DNA of 64,000 bases from Bacteroidota bacterium (lineage in GTDB: Bacteria > Bacteroidota > Bacteroidia > Chitinophagales > BACL12): positions 186,001 through 250,000 of the forward strand of contig JADJIS010000003.1 in NCBI GenBank assembly GCA_016706865.1. Direction: 5' to 3'. Of this stretch, positions 36,176 through 44,093 are shown in pieces. Made by a program: the position numbers and the translations under genes. Each line of letters starts with the position of its first letter. The first letter of the stretch is position 1. The notes under the pieces were generated by a model. It worked only from the letters and a program-made list of their open reading frames with translations. It searched no databases and had not been told where the DNA came from.

Positions 36176-37062
36176 AATTAAAAAATTTCTGTTTTACACT
36201 CTTATTTTTTATAGTGTTTTCATTTACTCATGCGCAGCAATCAATTTTTTCACAATACTACTTTAATCCTGTTTACAGCAATCCTGCTTTTACAGGAAGT
36301 GATTATAAATTAAGTATAAGATCACAATATCGGTCTATGTGGTCTGGCTTGGGATTGGGACCAAATACGGCCTTAATACTGGCACAAAGTCCTATTGGCT
36401 TATCATCTTCCTCAATCGGTATCAGTTTGATGAATGATTATATTGGACTTTCGAATTCCACAGAAGCATCTGTTTATTATGCATACAGGTTTCAAACAAC
36501 GTTCGGTAGAATTGCTGCGGGAACAAATATTAATTTTCAAAACTATACTCAGGATCTTACTTCAGCATTACCAAAAGATCCCGGTGATCCTGCTTTGGCT
36601 GCCGACATTAATTTATTTTTGTTTAATTTGGGATTTGGTGTGGCTTGGGAAAATGAGAATGGATATTTTGGACTTTCCACTCCGGGTATTTTAAAAAATG
36701 CAATTTCTGAAACAAGTAATGATCCTTCTTCTGAAACTTTAATTCAATTTAATCTCATTGGTGCTTATACTATCGATATTAATTCTTTATGGAAAATAAC
36801 ACCTTCAGTTTTATATAAATATCTGGAAACTATGCCGAGTCAGATGGATATGCAGGCACACTTATTATACAACGATCAATTTCAATTAGACTTGGGCTAT
36901 CGCACAAATACAACATATATAGTTGGAGTATCTTATAAATTTTTAGACGAGTTGCAGGTTGGATATTGTTACGATCTTGACAATAGTTCTTTTGGTTCCA
37001 CTAGCGGAGGAAGTCATGAATTAACAGTGGGTTACGTTTTTAATAAAAGTAAATCGGAATAA
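36172..37062 (+). CDS. PorP/SprF family type IX secretion membrane protein
   Basis: This 296-residue outer-membrane protein has a signal peptide and the family N-terminus QQSIFSQYYFNPVYSNPAFTG, followed by SIRSQYRSMWSGLG. The predicted 14-strand barrel ends in SGGSHELTVGYVF. PorP/SprF proteins are cell-surface partners of type B cargo in the T9SS. It overlaps the minimal CHU_C gene by 4 nt, and rsmE follows after 6 nt. Confidence 0.93.
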   Translation: MKLKNFCFTLLFFIVFSFTHAQQSIFSQYYFNPVYSNPAFTGSDYKLSIRSQYRSMWSGLGLGPNTALILAQSPIGLSSSSIGISLMNDYIGLSNSTEASVYYAYRFQTTFGRIAAGTNINFQNYTQDLTSALPKDPGDPALAADINLFLFNLGFGVAWENENGYFGLSTPGILKNAISETSNDPSSETLIQFNLIGAYTIDINSLWKITPSVLYKYLETMPSQMDMQAHLLYNDQFQLDLGYRTNTTYIVGVSYKFLDELQVGYCYDLDNSSFGSTSGGSHELTVGYVFNKSKSE

Positions 37063-37068
37063 TATATT

Positions 37069-37785
37069 ATGCATTTATTTTATGCACCTGACATAACTGG
37101 AACTGATAACTACCGGCTTTCTGAAAAGGAATCGCATCACATAATTAATGTATTGCGATCTGTAATTGGTGATAAAATGCATTTGACAGATGGGAAAGGT
37201 AATATTTACGAAACGGAATTAATTGAGATCACCAAAAAGTATGGTATTGTTAGAATTCTATCCCATAAAAAACATCCTCCCAAAAGATTTAAAATACATA
37301 TTGCAATCGCTCCCCCAAAAACGGGAGATCGTGTTGATTTTTTGCTGGAGAAATTAACGGAACTTGGAGCAGATATCATTACACCTTTGGAATCTCAAAA
37401 TTCTGAAAGAAGAAAATTCAACCGCGAAAAGGAAGAACATACCCTGATATCCGCAATAAAACAATCAGGCAATCCGTTTTTACCGGTATTAAATGAAATG
37501 ACCGGATTTAATAAATTTATCACTTCGATCAAGGATGATCATTCCGAAAAGTATATCTGTTATTGCAGTGGAGATACCAAAGATCTGTTAGCGAGGTTAT
37601 ACCAGGCTCCCCATAATGTAATTATCTGTATTGGACCGGAAGGTGACTTTACGGAGGAAGAGGTTAAATTTGCAATGGAAAATAAATTTATACCCGCGGG
37701 ACTTGGAGATCAGATCATGCGAACAGAAACGGCAGGAATTTTGTGCTGTGGGATCATAAATACCATTAATCAACTTAGCTCATGA
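37069..37785 (+). CDS. rsmE: 16S rRNA (uracil1498-N3)-methyltransferase
   Basis: RsmE is a SPOUT-fold enzyme methylating U1498 of 16S rRNA. The 238-residue product begins with a PUA-like domain (SEKESHHIINVLRSVIGDKMHL). Its knotted C-terminal half has IAIAPPKTGDRVDFLLEKLTELG, CIGPEGDFTEEEV and LGDQIMRTETAGI, the AdoMet-binding loops. It sits in a tightly packed run after the T9SS pair and overlaps the DUF4159 gene by 4 nt. Confidence 0.93.
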   Translation: MHLFYAPDITGTDNYRLSEKESHHIINVLRSVIGDKMHLTDGKGNIYETELIEITKKYGIVRILSHKKHPPKRFKIHIAIAPPKTGDRVDFLLEKLTELGADIITPLESQNSERRKFNREKEEHTLISAIKQSGNPFLPVLNEMTGFNKFITSIKDDHSEKYICYCSGDTKDLLARLYQAPHNVIICIGPEGDFTEEEVKFAMENKFIPAGLGDQIMRTETAGILCCGIINTINQLSS

Positions 37786-38456
37786 AAATAGCAGGTACTT
37801 TCTTTATACTTTCACTCACTTGCTTGATAAGCAGCTTTTCACCACCGGCACCTGCTTATTCCATTGCACTTTTAAAATATAACGGGGGAGGAGATTGGTA
37901 TGCAAATCCAACATCGCTCCCTAATCTTGTGGAATTTTGCAATAAGAACCTCGACATTAATATTAATCCCGATCCGCCAACCATTGAAGCGGGGAGTCCT
38001 CAATTATTTAATTACCCCTTTTTGCATATGACCGGCCACGGAAATGTGGTTTTTTCCAACGAGGAAGCGCAGAATATGAGGACCTATTTACTTGCCGGGG
38101 GCTTTTTGCACATTGATGATAATTATGGTATGGATCCTTATGTGCGTCCGGCCCTTAAAAAAGTTTTCCCTGAACTGGACCTGATAGAGCTTCCGTTTAG
38201 TCATCCCATTTTTCATCAGAAATATGATTTTAAGAATGGTTTGCCTAAAATTCACGAGCACGACAATAAGTCTCCTCAAGCCTTTGGTTTGTTCTGGGAG
38301 GGCAGGCTTTTATGTTTGTATACTTTTGAATGTGACCTTGGCGATGGTTGGGAGGATGCTGATGTACACAAGGATCCTGAGGAAACAAGACAAAAGGCAT
38401 TACAGATGGGTGCTAACATAATTCAATATGTTTTTATGGGTCGTTCTGACCTTTAA
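37782..38456 (+). CDS. DUF4159 domain-containing exported protein
   Basis: This 224-residue protein has a signal peptide (MKIAGTFFILSLTCLISSFS) and matches DUF4159 with ALLKYNGGGDWYANPTSLPNL, FLHMTGHGNVVFS, LLAGGFLHIDDNYGMD and LPFSHPIFHQKYDF. The fold is glutamine-amidotransferase-like. In many Bacteroidota it accompanies rsmE or gliding/T9SS genes. Its biochemical function is unknown. It ends the packed gene run 35022-38456. Confidence 0.88.
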   Translation: MKIAGTFFILSLTCLISSFSPPAPAYSIALLKYNGGGDWYANPTSLPNLVEFCNKNLDININPDPPTIEAGSPQLFNYPFLHMTGHGNVVFSNEEAQNMRTYLLAGGFLHIDDNYGMDPYVRPALKKVFPELDLIELPFSHPIFHQKYDFKNGLPKIHEHDNKSPQAFGLFWEGRLLCLYTFECDLGDGWEDADVHKDPEETRQKALQMGANIIQYVFMGRSDL

Positions 38457-38569
38457 ATGGAATAAATCACGACTATTTTCCAACATGTAAAAATTAATGC
38501 ATACTTTCGTAACGGGGGAATTGGGGGAAGTCTATTGTAAACACATATACAGACCAATTAAGTACAAAG

Positions 38570-39019
38570 ATGAAATCCCAAAAGGATGAAGTAATGCAGA
38601 TTCTTCTTGTAGAAGATAACCCCGGCGATATCAGATTAACGCAGGAAGCTCTCAAAGAGGGGTCGATCAAAAATGTACTTAATGTGGTGAAAGATGGTGT
38701 GGAAGCCTTGGATTACCTGAAAAAAAAGGGTAAATTCATGAATAACCCCACTCCGGATATTATACTTTTGGACCTCAACCTGCCCCGAAAGGATGGTCGT
38801 GAAGTGTTGGCTGAAATTAAGGCAGATGAATATTTAAAGTTAATTCCTGTAATCATACTTACAACCTCTGATGCCGATCAGGACATCATTAGAAGTTATA
38901 AGTTGCATGCAAATTGCTTTATAACCAAACCGGTGGATCTCGACCAATTTATTTTTATAATTCGTCAGATCGAAACTTTTTGGTTTACTGTAGTTAAATT
39001 ACCCATCAAAAAATACTGA
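38570..39019 (+). CDS. Single-domain response regulator (Rcp1/CheY-like)
   Basis: This 149-residue receiver domain has no output module. The acidic pair is in LLVEDNPGD, the phosphoacceptor aspartate in IILLDLNLPRKDG (about residue 66), the threonine in LTTSDA and the lysine in ITKPVD. The extended loop before the last helix is typical of Rcp1-type regulators partnered with phytochrome-like or hybrid kinases. No cognate kinase is in the window. A near-match TACTTTCG lies about 65 nt upstream. Confidence 0.88.
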   Translation: MKSQKDEVMQILLVEDNPGDIRLTQEALKEGSIKNVLNVVKDGVEALDYLKKKGKFMNNPTPDIILLDLNLPRKDGREVLAEIKADEYLKLIPVIILTTSDADQDIIRSYKLHANCFITKPVDLDQFIFIIRQIETFWFTVVKLPIKKY

Positions 39020-39031
39020 TAATCTGGAATA

Positions 39032-39973
39032 ATGGATTTAAAAAAGAACATCAACGTATTATTAATAGAGGACAATCCTGCAGACGCAAGACTTGTTGAG
39101 ATCTATTTAAATGAATCAACCATGCTTACACCCAACATTTCAAAGGTTGTGGAATTAAAAAAAGGTATGCTCATGTTGGAGGAAAGTGATTTCGATATTG
39201 TTTTATTAGATCTTACGCTGCCCGATAGCTCCGGATTCGATACCGTTAAAACCTTACTCAACGAATTTCCGACTCAGACCGTTATTGTAATGACGGGTTT
39301 AGAGGATGATACTGTTGCAATTAATTCAGTTAAAGCCGGAGCTCAGGATTTTATTGTCAAAGGACAGTTTGATAATAATTTATTGTCGCGCACAGTTTCT
39401 TATGCTATAGAACGTCATCAGCTGCAAATTAAATTAGAGAATTATGCAAAGGCTATCAAATTAAATGAGCAGCGGTTAATTGAAGCACAAACAATGGCAC
39501 GCATGGGTAACTGGGAATTGGATGTGGTGAATAATCAGATGTATTGGAGCAATGAAGTATTTCGTATATTAGGATTTAAAGAAAATACTTTCGAACCAAC
39601 GTTAAACGATTATCTCAAATACATAGCACCTGAAGAAGTAACTGAAGTGCACAACGCCATTAAACGCACAATGGAAAAAGGGAAACCATATCATACGGAA
39701 TATAAGATCATACTTCCGGGTAATGTTATAAAACAGATTGCGAACAGAGGTCAGATCCAAAAAAGTAAAAAAAATAACGGACTGTGTCTTTCCGGTACAA
39801 TTCAGGATATTTCAAACCTCACTAATAAATCCGACGAAAAAAATCCCATAATAGAGGAATTAACAAAACATTATTCCGAAATACTTGCTGAGGCAGAAAA
39901 ATTAAATGGCTGTGACGATCTCAAAAATATGATCAAAAGCGGTAATGATATTGTTAATAAATTGAGGATGTAG
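39032..39973 (+). CDS. Response regulator with PAS domain, no kinase domain
   Basis: This 313-residue protein has a receiver domain (1-125; LLIEDNPADARL, phosphoacceptor in IVLLDLTLPDSSG, MTGLEDD, IVKGQ), a coiled-coil linker and a PAS_3-type domain (about 150-255; MGNWELDVVNNQMYWSNEVFRILGF). A short helical C-terminus follows, and no kinase, cyclase or DNA-binding domain is present. In KGQ the usual switch-lysine-proline has lost its proline. It is 12 nt after the single-domain regulator and probably cotranscribed, perhaps as part of a phosphorelay. Confidence 0.86.
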   Translation: MDLKKNINVLLIEDNPADARLVEIYLNESTMLTPNISKVVELKKGMLMLEESDFDIVLLDLTLPDSSGFDTVKTLLNEFPTQTVIVMTGLEDDTVAINSVKAGAQDFIVKGQFDNNLLSRTVSYAIERHQLQIKLENYAKAIKLNEQRLIEAQTMARMGNWELDVVNNQMYWSNEVFRILGFKENTFEPTLNDYLKYIAPEEVTEVHNAIKRTMEKGKPYHTEYKIILPGNVIKQIANRGQIQKSKKNNGLCLSGTIQDISNLTNKSDEKNPIIEELTKHYSEILAEAEKLNGCDDLKNMIKSGNDIVNKLRM

Positions 39974-40026
39974 TAATGGGCTTCATTCTTTAATTCTTTA
40001 ATTCTTTCATTTTTCCCCATCCCTCA

Positions 40027-40058
40027 GACCTGCACAGGTCTCCGAGACCTGTGAGGTC
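40027..40058. repeat. 32-bp interrupted palindrome
   Basis: GACCT-CACAGGTCTC and GAGACCTGTG-AGGTC are complementary apart from one bulged base (G32) around a single central C. The loop is too small for a normal RNA hairpin, so it would more readily form a cruciform or two alternative smaller stems (CAGGTCTC/GAGACCTG; GACCTG/CAGGTC). It lies between the convergent REC-PAS and cupin genes. GACCTGTGAGGTC-like palindromes are, to my knowledge, dispersed in many Bacteroidota genomes. Confidence 0.75.
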
Positions 40059-40065
40059 GTCGGGC

Positions 40066-40105
40066 TTCATTCCTTCATTCTTTCATTCTTTCATTCCTTC
40101 ATTAT
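40066..40105 (-). repeat. Octamer array GGAATGAA/AGAATGAA, 5 units
   Basis: Five 8-mers run without slip (plus strand TTCATTCC, TTCATTCT, TTCATTCT, TTCATTCC, TTCATTAT). In the sense of the cupin gene the unit is GGAATGAA, and the gene's last codons ATG AAG GAA TGA lie within it. A related octamer stretch (TTAATTCT) is at about 39982-40005 on the other side of the palindrome. Confidence 0.88.
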
Positions 40106-40489
40106 TACTCTGTCACTTCCGTCAAACTCCGGAGCCTGAACACTCAAAACTTTTAAAGGGATGGATGAAGTAACTATTACCTGATGTAAAGTTCCCACCG
40201 GAATTATGATGAGATCACCGGGTTTAATTATTTTCCATTCATCACCTAAACGCATATTGCCTTCGCCTTCTAAAACAATTACTTGTTCCGTATGAAATTC
40301 GTGTTTATGCAAAGGCACCTCTTTCTTCACCCAAATTTCAAAAGTGGAGACCAAGGAATCGCTGTATAATTTTTGGCTGCCAACATTTTCATAATCATCA
40401 ATAACAACAATGGTATCTAAGTCAATAAATTGTGCATTGGCTGTATGAATAATACATAATAATAAAATATAAAGTAAATGTCGTCGCAT
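40091..40489 (-). CDS. Exported cupin-domain protein
   Basis: This 132-residue protein has a signal peptide (MRRHLLYILLLCIIHTANAQ) and one cupin_2 barrel. Metal ligands are visible in HKHEFHTEQVIVLEGEG (motif 1) and PVGTLHQVIV (motif 2). A single-domain periplasmic cupin of this size could be a small sugar- or metal-binding enzyme, and the substrate cannot be inferred. Its C-terminal residues MKE and stop codon are encoded within an octamer array shared with the STAND gene end. Confidence 0.83.
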   Translation of the reverse strand: MRRHLLYILLLCIIHTANAQFIDLDTIVVIDDYENVGSQKLYSDSLVSTFEIWVKKEVPLHKHEFHTEQVIVLEGEGNMRLGDEWKIIKPGDLIIIPVGTLHQVIVTSSIPLKVLSVQAPEFDGSDRVIMKE

Positions 40490-40522
40490 GTAAAATGGAT
40501 TTTAAATTAAAGATAGTTGTTG

Positions 40523-40742
40523 AAGAGTTAAGAGTCAAGAGTCATTGGTCAGGAGTCAATGGTCAGGAGTCAATGGTCGGAGTAATAATCTTCGGGCTAC
40601 TGAGATCGGACTCACGATTCACGATTCACGAAATTAGTCAGGAGTCAATGGTCAGGAGTAAAAAAGCATCCGGCTTAAGTGGATCACACTCATTACTCAT
40701 TACTCATTGGATCAAACTCACCACTCACTACTCACTACTTCC
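40523..40742. repeat. Cluster of four heptamer arrays of different sequence
   Basis: Four arrays, all in a 7-nt register, lie between the divergent ends of the cupin and TonB genes. AAGAGTC/AGGAGTC/AATGGTC has eight units at 40523-40578. ACTCACG/ATTCACG has three units at 40610-40630. GGAGTCA/ATGGTCA has four units at 40634-40661. TACTCAT/CACTCAC has eight units at 40687-40742, ending 3 nt from the TonB receptor stop. A short frame over this region is repeat-derived and not a gene. Confidence 0.88.
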
Positions 40743-40744
40743 CA

Positions 40745-43228
40745 TTAAAATTTCGCCACCAGTTTAAAATTCAATCTCCTATCCGTTAAATAATTCGGGA
40801 ATGCATATTGCAGATTATTAATATCCTTCACCCAGATATAAGAAATTGTATTTTGAATTCCGAGTAGATTAAATACTTCTATACTTGCCCATAAACTTTC
40901 GAATGTGGTGTTTAATCTGCCTTTGTCTGTTAGGTCTCTGTTTTGATCTAACAATAAAGCGGAAAATCCGATATCAACTCTTCGATATGGTGGAATTCGC
41001 AAACTGTTTCTGTAATATTCGTTATCCGGAGGTCCAAAAGGTAAACCTGTGCCGAATAAAAAACTGAGATGCACTTTAAAATTTTCGTTACCGGGCATAT
41101 AATCCTGAAAGAACATTCCGAAATTAATTAATTGGTCGGTTGGTCGCGGAATATATCCCTGAGAAATTGCGATCAATGAATCAATTTGTCCTTCTGCATT
41201 GTAGTGATAATCAAAAGTTGAATCGCCTTGAATATTTTCCATTGTGCGCATTATGCTCATGCTTATCCAGCTATCAGCATCCTCCACAATTTCACCGTGT
41301 AATCTGAATTCTATTCCTGTAGCATATCCATTTGCGGAATTATCTCCATAATATCGGATGCGCACATTTTCAACATCATAAGGAATCAGATCAAATAAAT
41401 ATTTATAATATACTTCTGAAATAAATTTAAAATCTCTGTTCCACGCTTTAAATTCATAATCAACTCCTAAAACAAAGTGCAAGCTTTTTTGACTTTGTAC
41501 ATCCTCATGTATTACTCCTTCCAGATCGCGTAATTCGCGATAAAATGGTGGTTGATGATACATCCCGGCAGCAGCTTTAATTTCTATATCGCGAAGCGAA
41601 TCTTTTTTATTATGCCATTCCGGTTGCCATACAAATTGAAAACGTGGTGAAATAGTTAATTCTTCATTCAGGTCCCAATAACTAGCTCTTATTCCACCTG
41701 TTAATGCAAAATTTCTAAAGTCGGGTTCCCATGTATCTTGCAAATACCCGCTGTAACGCATCGAATTTAATTCGGTATCCGATTTAAATACTTCTTGTAA
41801 TTCTACGGACTCTCCTGTATAAGGCAATGAATAACCTGCGCTGTCGAGTAATTCCCATTCCTTTAATTCATCTCTGATAATTTCTGTTTGCACACGAACG
41901 CCCCACTGATAATAATGTGCTTTGGTTTCATGTGTACCTACATGGCCTAAATTAATTACATCTGCCGTTAAATAATTACGCGCGAAGTTTTGGAATGTTC
42001 CTACACCTAATCCGTATTTTACATCACCAAAATCCTCATCTCCTAAATTAGTTTCTACCAATCCCAACCAATATTGACCGATAATATCAAAGGTTTCACT
42101 TTCCAGCGAATGATATCCTGAACCAAGTAATTTTAACGTGGTGTGTTCTCCGGGATGATAAATATATGATACGCCTCCAAAACCAGTAACAAATTCATCT
42201 ATTTCCTGACCATCGAAAAATACATCAAGCTGAATTACATTATTCACAACTCCGGTTGCAGTGGAGCGACTTTGTGGTAAAAATTTATAACTGTTATAAG
42301 CGAAATTTCCTAAGAATTCGAGGGAGGATTTATCATTGATATTTATTCCCACTAAGGCTTGCGCATCAATAAATACTGGTTCGTATTGTCCTTCTGTATT
42401 TAATGAATTTAATAAATATTTATTTGTTTTATAACGAGAACCGAATAGGTAATACATTTTACCGGAATCGATAACATCATTTGCATAAAAAGATGCGCCT
42501 AATAAACTTGCGGTAACTCCTGCTTCAAATTCTGTAGGTTTTTTATATTGAATATCTAAAACACTAGAAAGTTTATCTCCGTATTTAGCTTCAAATCCTC
42601 CTGCACTAAAAATAATATTATCAATTAGATCGTAATTCGGAAAAGGTAACCCTTCTTGTTGCCCCGAGCGCACCAATAATGGTCTGTATACTTCAAAATC
42701 ATTGACATACACAAGATTTTCGTCATAATTTCCACCTCTTATCGAATATTGTGAGGTAAGCTCATTATTACTGACAGCACCCAATGCCTGTAAAATTGCA
42801 GTAAGTGGGTCCATGGTATATGGTATTGACTCTAGCTCTTTAACCGGAATTCTTTTCCCGTTTTCCAATGCATTGATATCAACTTTATCAAGCATTATAC
42901 TTTTCATTTTAATAACAAGAACATAACGCATGTCAGGCTCCAGTAAAACTTTGCGCAGTTCTGTTGTAAAACCTATACATGTAAATTTCAAAACTGCTGT
43001 ATCATTAGCGGGAACGGTGATAGCATAATTCCCTTCCAGATCAGTTTGCACAATTGTTTTGGAATTTAATAAACTTATATTGGCATTGGGAATTGGTTTT
43101 TTGTCCTCATCTGTCAATTTTCCATAAACCGTTGCAGTTTGTTGGGAGAATAGGGGAATAGCCAGTAGCGCAAAAAGTGTGGTTAAAATGAAACGCAGCA
43201 TGAACACAGAAAACGCAGATTTATTCAT
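40745..43228 (-). CDS. TonB-dependent outer membrane receptor with carboxypeptidase-like domain
   Basis: This 827-residue receptor has a signal peptide (MLRFILTTLFALLAIPLFSQ), a carboxypeptidase regulatory-like domain (about 32-115; GKLTDEDKKPIPNANISL, TDLEGNYAITV) and a plug (about 130-235; LGAVSNNELTSQYSIRGGNYDENLVYVNDFEVY). A 22-strand barrel follows and ends in phenylalanine (LNFKLVAKF), the usual BAM signal. No SusD partner is adjacent, so a glycan substrate is not implied. ATG 43228 begins 1 nt after the rpe stop. An internal ATG at 43201 gives the cleaner signal peptide and may be the true start. Confidence 0.9.
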   Translation of the reverse strand: MNKSAFSVFMLRFILTTLFALLAIPLFSQQTATVYGKLTDEDKKPIPNANISLLNSKTIVQTDLEGNYAITVPANDTAVLKFTCIGFTTELRKVLLEPDMRYVLVIKMKSIMLDKVDINALENGKRIPVKELESIPYTMDPLTAILQALGAVSNNELTSQYSIRGGNYDENLVYVNDFEVYRPLLVRSGQQEGLPFPNYDLIDNIIFSAGGFEAKYGDKLSSVLDIQYKKPTEFEAGVTASLLGASFYANDVIDSGKMYYLFGSRYKTNKYLLNSLNTEGQYEPVFIDAQALVGININDKSSLEFLGNFAYNSYKFLPQSRSTATGVVNNVIQLDVFFDGQEIDEFVTGFGGVSYIYHPGEHTTLKLLGSGYHSLESETFDIIGQYWLGLVETNLGDEDFGDVKYGLGVGTFQNFARNYLTADVINLGHVGTHETKAHYYQWGVRVQTEIIRDELKEWELLDSAGYSLPYTGESVELQEVFKSDTELNSMRYSGYLQDTWEPDFRNFALTGGIRASYWDLNEELTISPRFQFVWQPEWHNKKDSLRDIEIKAAAGMYHQPPFYRELRDLEGVIHEDVQSQKSLHFVLGVDYEFKAWNRDFKFISEVYYKYLFDLIPYDVENVRIRYYGDNSANGYATGIEFRLHGEIVEDADSWISMSIMRTMENIQGDSTFDYHYNAEGQIDSLIAISQGYIPRPTDQLINFGMFFQDYMPGNENFKVHLSFLFGTGLPFGPPDNEYYRNSLRIPPYRRVDIGFSALLLDQNRDLTDKGRLNTTFESLWASIEVFNLLGIQNTISYIWVKDINNLQYAFPNYLTDRRLNFKLVAKF

Positions 43229-43229
43229 T

Positions 43230-43889
43230 TTATTTTCGAGCCAGCGATTTTAGTGTATTTATGGCAGAAACAGTATCTTTTTCTCCAAAAACGCCGCTTC
43301 CGGAAACAAGAACATCAGCTCCTGCATCCAAAATTCGTTGCGCATTATCAAGTTTTACTCCGCCATCTATCTCAATAAGTGCCTTTGAACCGGTCTTTTC
43401 AATAAGAGCACGTAATTTCTTTATCTTTTCTATGGAAGTTTCGATAAAACCTTGTCCTCCCCAGCCCGGATTAACACACATCAGACATACAATATCAATA
43501 TCGGCGATTATTTCCTCTAATTGATATATGGAAGTGCCCGGATTTATTGCTACACCGGCCCTGGCACCCATTTTTTTGATCTCGTGAACAGCGGCATGAA
43601 GATGGGTGCAAGCTTCAATATGAATGGAAATGGAATCTGCACCTGCATCGCGATAATGTTTTAGATAACGTTCAGGGTGTACCATCATGAGATGCACATC
43701 CAAAGGGATATTACTGTGGCGTTTCATAGCTGCAACAACCGGTATTCCAAAACTCATGTTCGGAACAAATACGCCATCCATAACATCAACATGTATCCAA
43801 TCGGCTTTCGACGAATTGATCATTTCCACATCTCTGGCGATATAGGCAAAATCGCAACTCAAAATACTCGGGGCAACTAAGTGACTCAT
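43230..43889 (-). CDS. rpe: Ribulose-phosphate 3-epimerase
   Basis: Rpe interconverts ribulose 5-phosphate and xylulose 5-phosphate in the pentose phosphate pathway. The 219-residue TIM barrel carries the conserved APSILSCDF, WIHVDVMDGVFVPN (metal His/Asp), LDVHLMMVHPERY, MCVNPGWGGQGF and EIDGGVKLDN. The -7 element ends only 4 nt before the ATG, so its mRNA is probably leaderless or nearly so. The TonB receptor gene follows 1 nt after the stop. Confidence 0.96.
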   Translation of the reverse strand: MSHLVAPSILSCDFAYIARDVEMINSSKADWIHVDVMDGVFVPNMSFGIPVVAAMKRHSNIPLDVHLMMVHPERYLKHYRDAGADSISIHIEACTHLHAAVHEIKKMGARAGVAINPGTSIYQLEEIIADIDIVCLMCVNPGWGGQGFIETSIEKIKKLRALIEKTGSKALIEIDGGVKLDNAQRILDAGADVLVSGSGVFGEKDTVSAINTLKSLARK

Positions 43890-43893
43890 AATG

Positions 43894-43901
43894 CAAAGAT
43901 A
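43894..43901 (-). promoter_or_regulatory. -7 element of rpe, start codon within 4 nt
   Basis: The minus strand reads TATCTTTG followed by CATT and the ATG of rpe. The motif is a full TAnnTTTG match with the frequent CA extension. Transcription would begin at or next to the A of the start codon. Confidence 0.6.
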
Positions 43902-44068
43902 CGGGTTGAATTATAAGAATGGAATCGTTCTGCTGTCAAATTCTTTGTTAAAAGCACTTATCTGCATTTTCATACGATTCCTCTTCAAAATCAGGGTTTT
44001 AATAGAAATTACGAATTTAACATCACACAAAAATCAGTTCTTTGAGAAAAATGATGTAGAGGAACCCT

Positions 44069-44076
44069 TACCTTTG
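44069..44076 (+). promoter_or_regulatory. -7 element of the S9 peptidase gene
   Basis: TACCTTTG matches TAnnTTTG and lies 17 nt before the ATG at 44094. A TTTG box at 44041-44044 is 24 nt upstream, slightly wide spacing. The element resembles the rplU promoter. Confidence 0.6.
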
Positions 44077-44093
44077 CGAACCAAATTTTAACA

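Noticed and set aside
40495..40767. Plus-strand 90-residue frame beside the cupin gene
   Set aside because: It consists of heptamer-array translation and overlaps the TonB receptor end; it is not protein-like.
43891..44091. Plus-strand 66-residue frame between rpe and the S9 peptidase
   Set aside because: It begins inside the rpe promoter, has no homology-like features and contains the promoter of the S9 gene.
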